Positions 16,599 to 24,570 of a DNA stretch of 32,659 nucleotides are shown here, one piece after another. Both the position numbers and the translations under genes were made by a program. Positions within the stretch are counted from its first letter, which is position 1; every line of letters starts with the position of its first letter. The notes beneath the pieces were generated by a model. It saw only the letters and a program-made list of their open reading frames with translations. It did not search any database and was not told the origin of the DNA. Source of the DNA: an uncultured Verrucomicrobia subdivision 3 bacterium (GTDB taxonomy: Bacteria > Verrucomicrobiota > Verrucomicrobiia > Limisphaerales > UBA11358); assembly GCA_903888765.1 (NCBI GenBank), contig CAISVF010000001.1, positions 1 to 32,659 on the forward strand, given 5' to 3'.

Positions 16599-18049
16599 GT
16601 TTACCACATCATCTCCGGCGTTGGTTTGGCAGTCGTGCTTACGGGCGGATTGGCTGGTGCCTCCCGGCAGCGCTGTTGGGGGCGGCTTGGCTGGCCTTTG
16701 GCTTGGCTCAGTTCGTCACGAAATCAAACGTGGTCCATCAGTACTACTCTCGCACGGCAGCGCGTGCGCTGGCGGTTCGGGATTATAAGACTGCGCATGT
16801 CGCCTACCAGCGGCTGTTGCTTTCCTGGCAGGAAGATCTGCTGCAAAATCAATATTATCTGGCCCTGTCCCTATTTGGATTGGGACGGGAACCAGAAGGA
16901 GCCGCGCTGCTGAACCTGGCGGCACCCGTTGAAAAGGCGGGCTACGCGCCAGCTCACCTGTTTGTGGCCCGCTATTTGTTGTCCCAGACCAATCTGACGC
17001 TGGCAGGTATAAAGCAGGCGGAGGTGCACTTGAACCATGTTTTGGAACGGGAACCCGTTTCCCTTGATGCTCATGAAATGCTCGGGCGATTGTATTTTCA
17101 GGTAGGCAAGGATGATTTGGCCAGCAAGCATTTGCTCTCGGTGGTGGCTGCCCGGCCAGCCAGCGCCTTGCCGCTAGCCATGCTGGCCAAGCGGGCAGGG
17201 AATGAAAAGGAAATCTGGCACTGGACCGAAGTGGCGGCAGCTTACTACCGTGACCGGGTGGAGAAGGCTCCCAAAGATAACCCTGAGGATCGCCTGGCTT
17301 GGGCGCAGACACTGGCTTTGCAGGCGAATTATGAAAAAGCGATTCAAGTTTTGGATTTCGGAGAGGATGTGTCGGGGTCCAAAGTGTATGCCTTTGCCTT
17401 TGCCGAGGTCTATGGTTACTGGGCCGCTCAGGTGGCCCGGGATGCACCGGCAAATCTGGCCACCCGGCTTAAGTGGATTCAAAAGGGTTTGACTTACAGG
17501 CCCCAGGACATTCGTTTGCTGGATCTGCTGCTGAATTTAAGCCAGTTGGAAGGGTTGGAAGCCAAAATGGTCGAGCCGCCGTCCGATCAGGGAGACGCAT
17601 TGGCCATGTTTCATCTATTGATGGGAACCTCAGCCGCCCAGCATGGCGATCCGGCTGGTGCTTACCGACATTTTGCCTTGGTGAATGGCTTGGATTCCAA
17701 GCTCTTGGGCGTGCCTAACAACATGGCGCTCTTGCTGGCCCTCACCAAACATCCGGATTTGTCCAGGGCTCTGGCTATCACCCTGGCTTTGATAGAAACC
17801 TCCCCCAGCCAGCCGGATTTTCACAACACCCGCGGCCAGATACTAGTAAAACTCGGAAAGTGGGAGGAAGCCGTTAAAGATCTGGAGTTCGCCTTGCCAT
17901 CCGTCTTGGACAAGTCTGCAACCCAATCCTCTCTGGCCGAAGCTTATCGGAAATTGGGTAATACCCAGTTGGCGGAACGTTACGAACGGCTTAACCAGCA
18001 ATCGAATACCCCCGCTTTGGGCATAGGTGACGGAAGCATTACTCCATGA
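16595..18049 (+). CDS. Membrane-anchored TPR protein of the exosortase operon
   Basis: A 484-residue protein with a short cytoplasmic N-terminus (MSLPHHLRRWFGSRAYGR), one membrane helix (about 20-41) and then an alpha-helical region with TPR-like units. Examples are ALAVRDYKTAHVAYQRLL, DAHEMLGRLYFQVGKDDLA, GQILVKLGKWEEAVKDLE and SLAEAYRKLGNTQLAERY. The TPR array should face the periplasm and act as a protein-binding scaffold. The ATG overlaps the exosortase TGA (ATGA), so both are made from one message. TPR proteins often accompany exosortases (PrsT-like in other systems), but direct homology to PrsT is not evident here. It may hold the PEP-CTERM substrate or the exosortase complex; this is inferred from context. 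The gene ends 77 bp before the terminator of the opposing gene. Confidence 0.85.
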   Translation: MSLPHHLRRWFGSRAYGRIGWCLPAALLGAAWLAFGLAQFVTKSNVVHQYYSRTAARALAVRDYKTAHVAYQRLLLSWQEDLLQNQYYLALSLFGLGREPEGAALLNLAAPVEKAGYAPAHLFVARYLLSQTNLTLAGIKQAEVHLNHVLEREPVSLDAHEMLGRLYFQVGKDDLASKHLLSVVAARPASALPLAMLAKRAGNEKEIWHWTEVAAAYYRDRVEKAPKDNPEDRLAWAQTLALQANYEKAIQVLDFGEDVSGSKVYAFAFAEVYGYWAAQVARDAPANLATRLKWIQKGLTYRPQDIRLLDLLLNLSQLEGLEAKMVEPPSDQGDALAMFHLLMGTSAAQHGDPAGAYRHFALVNGLDSKLLGVPNNMALLLALTKHPDLSRALAITLALIETSPSQPDFHNTRGQILVKLGKWEEAVKDLEFALPSVLDKSATQSSLAEAYRKLGNTQLAERYERLNQQSNTPALGIGDGSITP

Positions 18050-18120
18050 CTACCAGCCCCCCCGCTGGTCGGCTCGAAAATTTAATTCATCCCGTACCAG
18101 GCAGCTTTTGCGCAGGGTAT

Positions 18121-18151
18121 AAAAAAACCGCCACGGCTACTCGTGGCGGTT
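18121..18151 (-). terminator. Intrinsic terminator of the PEP-CTERM gene
   Basis: A perfect 10-bp stem, AACCGCCACG (18126-18135) with CGTGGCGGTT (18142-18151), encloses a 6-base loop. On the minus strand it is followed at once by a run of seven T (complement of 18121-18127). It lies 19 bp after the stop of the minus-strand PEP-CTERM gene. On the plus strand no T-run follows, so it should act mainly in one direction. Confidence 0.88.
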
Positions 18152-18170
18152 GAAGTACGAGTTCAGCAGG

Positions 18171-19106
18171 TTATTTCCGGCGGCGGATCATCATAAACCC
18201 GCCGACACCGGCAGAGGTCAGAATGGAGATAATCAAAGAGGACGGTTCCGGCACCGCCTCAACCTCGGATAATGCAATCAGCCCGGTTCCGCCAGCTCCG
18301 GCAAAAGCGGTCCCGGTGTCAATATTGGGAAAATCTCCAAGAACCGGAATATGGTAGGTCACTTTAAGATAATTGCCGGCCGCAAGGTATCCGCCAGCGG
18401 CAATGGCTACGGTCGAAACGTCAAGCGAGTCATAAGAGGCGCTGGTGCCGGCAACGGGGGGAGTCACTGTTCCATTTCCCCAAGGATCAACTATGCCAAT
18501 CGTTCCTGATCCATCGGTCAGATCGATGCTCTGCAGGGAAACAAAATGACCACCCGCTTGCGGTGACCACGGTTGGTTGGCAGTGATGGTATTGCCTGCC
18601 GACTGCCAGAAAATACCCAGTTGCACGCCGTCGTGCGCATTCAATACATCTGCCAAACTTTGAGCAGAAGGTTTCCAGGTCTGCCAAGTGCTCACGCCCG
18701 GAGCCGGGTTTCCCAGTGGTCCGGCTGTGGTGAGATAGGTTTGCAGGCCAGATAACGCGTTGGCCGGTTGGGTGGCTGCAACCGGATCCGTCGCCATAAA
18801 GCTCTGCAAATGATTTACTGCGCCGTAATTATTGGGATCAAAAGCAAACGGACTTGGATTGCCCAGACTTAATTGATAAGCATTCAGATAGGACAATCCG
18901 TTAGCCACCGAAGTGGGTACGCAGGAATTGTTTTTGAGTGCCTGAGAACCATTTACGCTTGCATTTCCCTGCCCCAGCAGTTGAGTGACAATGCTATAAT
19001 CTTCCGATGCAGTCTGGGCGTATAGGTTGCTGAGGTTGCAACTTAGCAGGCCCGCTGCCAGCGGAATGAACAAACGACTAACTTTGAATAGTTTCTGTGT
19101 TTTCAT
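18171..19106 (-). CDS. PEP-CTERM protein with C39/papain-like cysteine peptidase features
   Basis: A 311-residue exported protein with a signal peptide (MKTQKLFKVSR, then a hydrophobic core to about residue 30, YAQ cleavage). The C-terminal sorting signal is complete: V-PEP-S at 285-289, a hydrophobic helix and the basic end MMIRRRK. Between them lies an arrangement typical of C39/papain-like peptidases: C62 in NNSCVPTSVANGL at the start of a helix, H187 in GGHFVSLQ and D207 in IGIVDPWG. The residues are in the right order and spacing for a Cys-His-Asp triad, so it may be an active or ancestral thiol peptidase anchored at the cell surface. It has its own promoter and terminator. It faces the exosortase-TPR operon and is the only PEP-CTERM protein in the window, so it is the likely dedicated substrate. 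Activity is inferred. Confidence 0.92.
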   Translation of the reverse strand: MKTQKLFKVSRLFIPLAAGLLSCNLSNLYAQTASEDYSIVTQLLGQGNASVNGSQALKNNSCVPTSVANGLSYLNAYQLSLGNPSPFAFDPNNYGAVNHLQSFMATDPVAATQPANALSGLQTYLTTAGPLGNPAPGVSTWQTWKPSAQSLADVLNAHDGVQLGIFWQSAGNTITANQPWSPQAGGHFVSLQSIDLTDGSGTIGIVDPWGNGTVTPPVAGTSASYDSLDVSTVAIAAGGYLAAGNYLKVTYHIPVLGDFPNIDTGTAFAGAGGTGLIALSEVEAVPEPSSLIISILTSAGVGGFMMIRRRK

Positions 19107-19152
19107 TTTTTGCTATGTGTTTTATTGCTGTTTCTAAGGGGATTACGAGAAC

Positions 19153-19181
19153 ATTTTAAGTTAAGCACAAACGCTTGTCAA
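19153..19181 (-). promoter_or_regulatory. Sigma70-like promoter of the PEP-CTERM gene
   Basis: On the minus strand TTGACA (19181-19176, perfect consensus) and TAAAAT (19158-19153, five of six) are separated by 17 bp. Transcription should begin near 19146, giving a leader of about 40 bases that is A-rich (AGCAAAAA just before the ATG) and has no Shine-Dalgarno. The flanks are AT-rich, which favours promoter function. Confidence 0.75.
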
Positions 19182-19522
19182 AATAATTGTAGATAATTAT
19201 TGATTTTTGTGGCTGAGCGTCCGGGGGTTTACAGCCTCTGCCATTGCCTCAGAAATAGTGAAAACACTCTAACAAATTAGTTATATCCCATATAAAGTTA
19301 TTTTTAATACTTTGTTGCGAAAGTTGGGAATGCTGCCCTAATTGGATTGCCAGATTGGAGGCTGGTTGAATGCAAGCTGAGGTCTGCAAGGAATTATGGA
19401 AGTTCCTCCAGCACGGCCAAACTACGATCGGTTAAGGGTTTTGGATGTGGCCTGACGCGAGTAACCCCGTTCAGGGGCCATTCATAATACCACACCTTTT
19501 GGGCGTGGATCTTTATTTGACG

Positions 19523-19644
19523 GAAGCTGATTTTAGGCACCAAAATAAAGAACCAATCAATGGCTTAACGTGCCAGACACTTACGTTTGATCGCCACTCG
19601 TTAGCCATCATTGAACGGAACTTTTCTTGCCTAAAATCAGCTTC
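19523..19644. repeat. 122-bp palindromic element with perfect 17-bp ends
   Basis: GAAGCTGATTTTAGGCA at 19523-19539 and its exact reverse complement at 19628-19644 enclose 88 bp. Inside, ATGGCTTAACG pairs with CGTTAGCCAT except for one bulged T, so the element forms a two-tier hairpin. It has no coding frame of its own. Size and symmetry fit a MITE-like element or a structured RNA. Its sequence differs from the palindrome at 5001-5181. Confidence 0.75.
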
Positions 19645-19784
19645 AGCATTTCCTATAAAATAACTGACGTCCCGCTGGTTACGTTTCATCCAGCCAGCGG
19701 TGCAGATCACCAAAAAGGCACACAGATTCATCAACACAAAATGGCAACCTCAACTCCGATTCGCCAGCCATCGTTGCCACCATT

Positions 19785-20411
19785 TCATTTGCCAAGGAAC
19801 TTCATAATGGCCTGGCTGCGCGAGTGGACGTGCAATTTTTCATACACCTTTTGCACATGAACCCTAACGGTGTTGATGCTGATATGGAGTTGGTCGGCAA
19901 TTTCCTTGTAAAGAAACCCCTTCGCCAGTAGCGACAGGATTTCCTGTTCGCGTTTGGTAAGCGCCTCGGTTTCAGAAAGGGGTTTTTTAATCTCCTGAAA
20001 ATGGCCCACTATTTTCCGGGCAATGCGCATGGACAGAGGCGAACCTCCAGTGCGAGCCTGCACCACCGCATTGATCAATTCAGCCGGAGGCATATTTTTA
20101 AGCAGGTATCCGGTAGCGCCTGCGCGCAAGGATTCAAATATCAAATCACTCTCTTCGTAGGTCGTCAGCATCAACACGTCGATCTGCGGTAATTTCTCCT
20201 TCAATTTGGCTACGCACTCAATGCCGCTCATGCCCGGCAAACGAATATCCATGAGCACCACATCCGGCGGGTCCCGGGGAATTTCGGCCAGGGCTGTTTC
20301 GCCATTAGGATAACCGTGCAGGCAATGCAATTCCGGCGCGCTCTGGAGCACTTTCAGCAGGTTCACGCGGGTGCCTGCGTGGTCTTCGACAATGGATACT
20401 TTGATGCGCAT
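19785..20411 (-). CDS. LuxR/NarL-family response regulator
   Basis: A 208-residue two-component regulator. The receiver domain (1-120) has the acidic pair in SIVEDH (E9, D10), the phosphorylation site D55 in VVLMDIRLPG, the switch Thr in LMLTTYEE and K105 in GYLLKNMPP. A LuxR-type helix-turn-helix follows (about 145-205, LTKREQEILSLLAKG and ISINTVRVHVQKVYEKL). It should bind DNA when phosphorylated by the kinase encoded just upstream (73-bp gap, same strand). The frame stays open upstream as far as 20681, but that part overlaps the kinase gene. The receiver begins exactly at MRIKVSIVED, so I start it at the ATG at 20411, which has no Shine-Dalgarno. The target genes are not apparent; the divergent SDR gene is one candidate. 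Confidence 0.93.
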   Translation of the reverse strand: MRIKVSIVEDHAGTRVNLLKVLQSAPELHCLHGYPNGETALAEIPRDPPDVVLMDIRLPGMSGIECVAKLKEKLPQIDVLMLTTYEESDLIFESLRAGATGYLLKNMPPAELINAVVQARTGGSPLSMRIARKIVGHFQEIKKPLSETEALTKREQEILSLLAKGFLYKEIADQLHISINTVRVHVQKVYEKLHVHSRSQAIMKFLGK

Positions 20412-20484
20412 CAATGAACTTTTTAACCCGTGATCGGGCTCTTCAGCGTGGACGGAAATTGCGGGAATGCAAGGTTTGATTGGC

Positions 20485-23463
20485 TCATTTTGGAAAGGGA
20501 ATTTCCACGCGCACGGAGGTGCCGGAACCCAAACGACTGACGATATCCGCCTGCCCACCCAGCGCTTTAGCCCGCTGCCGCATGTTTCGCAGGCCATCGT
20601 CAACGGCATTTTCCGGGGCAGGCACAAATCCGCGACCATCATCTTCGATCCGCCAATACATCCCGGCATCACCCACTTCAAAATTAATTTTCACCCGAGT
20701 GGCGTGCGCATGCTTCACCACATTGTGCAGGGCCTCCTTGACGATCAGGAAGACAGCGTGGCGCACATCCCCGGAAACCTCCCGGTTCACTGGCGTATCC
20801 GGAAAATCCAACCGGCATTGCAGCCCGGCGGAATTGGCAAAGTCGCGTGCATATTGACCGGTGTAGTCCAGCAGGTCGTGGAGCGTGTCATTCCGCGGAT
20901 TGACCGCCCAGACGATTTCATCCAGCGACTTTACGCCGATCTGCGCGACCCGGCTGATCTGGCCGAGATAATCGCGAGCCCGGTCCGGCTCCGCAATCGC
21001 ATTTCGGGATAATTCCCCCAGCAGCGAAATCTGCGTAAACCGCGCGCCGAGTTCGTCGTGCATATCCTGCGCAATGCGGGTGCGCTCCTGCTGCAGCGCA
21101 GCCTCCTGCTCTACTCGCCGCATAATCTGCCGGACGCGCCGCAGGGAAAAATGGCGGACCACCGCTGCCACCAAAGTCAGAAGAAGCAGAGCGATCAGAA
21201 ACTTAAACAGCCAGTGCTGCCAGAAAAAGGGAGACACACTGAAAGAAATGGAAGCGCCACGCTCATTCCACACGCCATAATTGTTACAGGCGGTGACTTG
21301 AAAGGTATAATCGCCCGGAGGCAGGCGCGAAAAGATCGCGGTACGGACGCGCTCCACCTCGCTCCAGTCATCGGTCCAACCCGCCAGCCGGTAACGAAAA
21401 CGCACCTGTTCCGGCGCAATGAAACTCGGCGCGGTAAAAGTGATTTCAATTTTCCGGTGAGTGGGCAAGAGCGTTGCAGTCTCCTTTACCGCAAGGTCAA
21501 TTTTATTCCCGTCGACAGAAAAATTCTGAATCAGCACGGTCGGCGGCACGCCGTTGGCACGGACATGGTCGGGATGGACCAGAACAATTCCCGAGTGGGT
21601 GGGCAAGAGGATTTCCCCGTTTTTGGTACGCAAAGCCCCGGGCCAGTAGCCATAGTAAGACTGCAAACTGGGCAACCCGGCGTCACGTCCATAAAAAATA
21701 CTTTGAATGCGATTCATCCGGCCATCTGCCACGGAATTTAACTGGGCCAGACTGGCATAAAAGATTCCCCGGTCCGAAGCAAACCACATGCGCCCCGCAG
21801 CATCGGGCACCAGGGCGCAGATATTTTCGTCGAACAACCCTTGTTCATGGCCGATGTGGGCAATTTTACCGTCCCGCAAACGGCAAACGCCATTCACCGC
21901 GTAGCCGATCCACAGACTCCCATCGGCTGATGCGCTCAAGCAGCGAATGGGGTAAGCCGGATCCACTGCCGGCAAAGGAACCTCCAGAAGCTGATTCCCA
22001 GCCACGCAGAACAAACGACCGTCCAAGGTTCCCAGCCAGATTTTGCCGGCAGCGTCTTCAGCCATGGCTCTTACCGCGCGGCTGCCCGCAGGTTGTTTGA
22101 AGGTCTGGAAACGCCCGGCATGCCATCGTTGCACCGCATGTTCCGTCTCCAGTCCGATCCACAAATCATCCCTACTATCCACCAGCAACGAGCGAATCGT
22201 CATGCCCTCCAAACCATCCTGCAGCCCAAGCCGGGAAAATTTCCCCTGCTTCCAGCAGTATAACCCCCGCTGAAAGGTCCCAAACCACATCACTCCCTGC
22301 CGATCGCAAGCCACACAATGCGCGATGCCGCCCGGCCAATTATCAATCTTCTCTCCGCTGGCCCAATCCTCGCCGGGCAACCTGGTAACCGCTCCGTCCT
22401 GGGTGACCACCCACAAGTTACCTGTGAGATCCTCGGCCATGGAGCGCACGGTTTCAAAAGGCAACCCTTCGTCACGCCCGTGCAATTCAACCACCTTCGG
22501 CTGCAATCGGTTCAAACCACCGCCATCGGTGCCCACCCAGAGGCTGCCTTCGCGATCCCGGACAATGGTGCGGATTTTATTCTGCGAGGTTTCCACCTTG
22601 TAAAGATTGGCATGGTCAAAGTGAAACAAACCGTCCGAAGCCGTGCCAATCCACAGGCGCCCATTGAACTCCTCAAACAGAACGGAAGGACGCATCCGGT
22701 TGGCATCGCCACTCAAACTGGCCACCGCCACGGGCGCTTCATTTGAGCCCATCCGTAGCAACTGTGAAGAGGTGCAAAACCACAGACCACCATTGCGCGA
22801 GCCGAGAATCTGCGGGTTGCGTTCACTGACGGTACCGGCTTTTACAAAATTACGACCATTCCAATAACCAAACTGCAAACCCTTCGCAAACCACAGCATG
22901 CCGCGCACATCCAGAGTAAGTGAAGCAATGCCATCGGCATTCAAACCATCAGTGGCAGTAAGGCGCCGGACCTGGTTATCCGGGGTGATGCAAAACACGG
23001 ATCCGTCGGCATAAGTGATCCAGACCGCATGGTCAGGGGTTTCCAGCAACTGCAGTGCCAGCGCGTCCGGCAAGCCGTTCGTAGCAGTGAACAGGGCGGT
23101 TTGACCATGACCAAAGCGCACCACCATGCCACCATTTTCGGCCAGCCAGAAATTCTCTTCATGGTCGCACAACATCACCCGGATGATCGGGCGTGAACGA
23201 CCAACAGGAATGGGCACCACCTCAAACTGCGCACCATCAAAGCGAGCCAGGCCGGACTGTGTAGCCAACCACAAATAACCATCATGCGTTTGGGCAATAC
23301 CGGTAACATTGGCCGCCGGCAATCCGTCATCGACTTGCCAAACGCGGCTGGACCAGCCAGCACCCGGCTCACCCGCCAAGGCACCAGAAAGCCAGCAGCA
23401 AACCAGCAAAACCCATGGCAGGGCCGAATTCAAGCGACAGGTAATCAGCGCAGACATGAGCAA
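20485..23463 (-). CDS. Beta-propeller sensor histidine kinase (HisKA_3 type)
   Basis: A 992-residue sensor kinase with a signal peptide (to about residue 30) and a periplasmic region of about 650 residues. That region is built of two-component-propeller repeats (units such as GLPAANVTGIAQTHDGYLWL and DREGSLWVGTDGGGL) that should form two seven-bladed propellers. A Y_Y_Y domain (about 660-735, RFRYRLAGWTDDW and LPPGDYTFQV), one membrane helix (about 740-760) and a HisKA_3 domain with the phospho-accepting His in RIAQDMHDELGARF (residue 802) follow. An ATPase domain (HNVVKHAHATR, EDDGRGFVP) completes it. The protein senses an external ligand, in related systems often a polysaccharide product, and signals to the regulator downstream. 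GGGGGAG lies 6 bases before the TTG at 23463, so I keep this TTG start; an ATG two codons later is the alternative. Confidence 0.94.
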   Translation of the reverse strand: MLMSALITCRLNSALPWVLLVCCWLSGALAGEPGAGWSSRVWQVDDGLPAANVTGIAQTHDGYLWLATQSGLARFDGAQFEVVPIPVGRSRPIIRVMLCDHEENFWLAENGGMVVRFGHGQTALFTATNGLPDALALQLLETPDHAVWITYADGSVFCITPDNQVRRLTATDGLNADGIASLTLDVRGMLWFAKGLQFGYWNGRNFVKAGTVSERNPQILGSRNGGLWFCTSSQLLRMGSNEAPVAVASLSGDANRMRPSVLFEEFNGRLWIGTASDGLFHFDHANLYKVETSQNKIRTIVRDREGSLWVGTDGGGLNRLQPKVVELHGRDEGLPFETVRSMAEDLTGNLWVVTQDGAVTRLPGEDWASGEKIDNWPGGIAHCVACDRQGVMWFGTFQRGLYCWKQGKFSRLGLQDGLEGMTIRSLLVDSRDDLWIGLETEHAVQRWHAGRFQTFKQPAGSRAVRAMAEDAAGKIWLGTLDGRLFCVAGNQLLEVPLPAVDPAYPIRCLSASADGSLWIGYAVNGVCRLRDGKIAHIGHEQGLFDENICALVPDAAGRMWFASDRGIFYASLAQLNSVADGRMNRIQSIFYGRDAGLPSLQSYYGYWPGALRTKNGEILLPTHSGIVLVHPDHVRANGVPPTVLIQNFSVDGNKIDLAVKETATLLPTHRKIEITFTAPSFIAPEQVRFRYRLAGWTDDWSEVERVRTAIFSRLPPGDYTFQVTACNNYGVWNERGASISFSVSPFFWQHWLFKFLIALLLLTLVAAVVRHFSLRRVRQIMRRVEQEAALQQERTRIAQDMHDELGARFTQISLLGELSRNAIAEPDRARDYLGQISRVAQIGVKSLDEIVWAVNPRNDTLHDLLDYTGQYARDFANSAGLQCRLDFPDTPVNREVSGDVRHAVFLIVKEALHNVVKHAHATRVKINFEVGDAGMYWRIEDDGRGFVPAPENAVDDGLRNMRQRAKALGGQADIVSRLGSGTSVRVEIPFPK

Positions 23464-23579
23464 ATTCTACTCCCCCACATTCCACATGCCAGCTTGAACC
23501 TATGCCCAAAGGGAAAATGCGAGATTGTCAGCAGCGCCTATTTCGCCTTAACTTCGCGCAGTCACACAGCGCAACAAAC

Positions 23580-24407
23580 ATGAATTCACAACTAGACGGC
23601 AAGGTGGTGCTTATTACCGGCGCGTCCGGTGGCATCGGGGCAGCCATCGCAAAAGCGTTTGCAGCCGAAGGGGCGCAACTGGTTCTGCACGCCAACCAAA
23701 ATGCTGATAGCGCACGGAAACTAGCCCGCGAACTGCCAAACGCCCCTTCCCTGGTTCTCCAGGCCAACCTTACCCGAGAGCGCGCCGTCAAGGAGCTTTT
23801 TGCTGCTGCCAAAAAAAGATTCGGCCAGGTTGATGTACTGGTGGCCAACGCCGGTGCCTGGGAGACGCGCGATGTGCCACTGCACGAAATGACGCTCAAA
23901 CAATGGGACGCCACCCTAGCCTGCGTGCTAACCTCGGCATTTCTCTGCCTGCGCGAGTTCATGCGCCTGGTTGCCAGCCAAAAACGCGGCTGCGCTGTGC
24001 TGGTATCCTCCACCGCAGGAGTTTTCGGGGAAGCGGGCCATGGAGATTACGCTGCCGCCAAATCCGCACTGGCCTACGGCCTGTTGAGAACTGCCAAAAA
24101 CGAACTAGCCCGCATCGCACCGCATACCGCCGACTATTGCGGGGGACGCATCAACACCATTTGTCCCGGCTGGACCCTGGTGCCACGCACCGCCCCCAAA
24201 TTACGCGATACCAAAGTGGTTCGCAAAGTCACCGGGACGATGGCGCTGCCGCAAATTGGACGTCCCGAAGATATGGCCAACGCCACAGTTTTCCTCGCCT
24301 CGGACAGACTGGCGCGCCACATCACCGGCCAGACGCTCGTCGTCGCCGGCGGGATGGAAGGCCGCGTGCTCTGGCAACCAGATGAAATCGATCCGGCTCT
24401 GGTTTAG
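23580..24407 (+). CDS. SDR-family oxidoreductase (FabG-like)
   Basis: A 275-residue classical short-chain dehydrogenase/reductase. It has the dinucleotide-binding TGASGGIG (residues 13-20), NAGAW (about 90-94) and the catalytic S144, Y157 and K161 (VSSTAGVFG and GDYAAAKSAL, with the usual 13- and 4-residue spacing). The closing segment, ASDRLARHITGQTLVVAGGM, is typical of FabG-like enzymes. It should reduce or oxidise a carbonyl or alcohol with NAD(P). The substrate is unknown; pteridine reductase or 3-oxoacyl-ACP reductase are both compatible. The start is the ATG at 23580, because the 26 upstream in-frame residues lack family character. A weak promoter (TTGTCA 23525-23530, 17 bp, TTAACT) precedes it. 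It is divergent from the kinase gene and convergent with the dehydrogenase gene; the 163-bp gap to the latter shows no clear terminator. Confidence 0.92.
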   Translation: MNSQLDGKVVLITGASGGIGAAIAKAFAAEGAQLVLHANQNADSARKLARELPNAPSLVLQANLTRERAVKELFAAAKKRFGQVDVLVANAGAWETRDVPLHEMTLKQWDATLACVLTSAFLCLREFMRLVASQKRGCAVLVSSTAGVFGEAGHGDYAAAKSALAYGLLRTAKNELARIAPHTADYCGGRINTICPGWTLVPRTAPKLRDTKVVRKVTGTMALPQIGRPEDMANATVFLASDRLARHITGQTLVVAGGMEGRVLWQPDEIDPALV

Positions 24408-24570
24408 GATCCGGTAAGAAATTTTGATAGCAACCCGACTGGATTGTTGAACGGCTGATGGCTTTGCTTGCCCGTCACCAAACCGTTGGCTGCGCTCCCT
24501 GCCCGAACCTGGCCAGCCACCAGAATCCCCACCTCAGCGGACTACCTGAATTATTAATCCTTCAGGAGCG

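Larger units (their letters stand above)
19107..19784. other. Intergenic region with promoter and palindromic element, no gene
   Basis: This 678-bp gap between two minus-strand genes has no credible coding frame. It holds the promoter of the PEP-CTERM gene (19153-19181) and an inverted-repeat element (19523-19644). The part from about 19200 to 19520 is AT-rich and shows nothing recognisable. The short open frames near 19445-19737 on both strands are translations of the palindrome. Confidence 0.65.

Noticed and set aside
19445-19737. Short open frames on both strands over the palindrome
   Set aside because: Both contain the same translated palindrome arm (CLKSAS) and no protein-like features.
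20412-20681. N-terminal extension of the response regulator by 90 codons
   Set aside because: It lies mostly inside the kinase gene, and the receiver domain begins exactly at the ATG at 20411.
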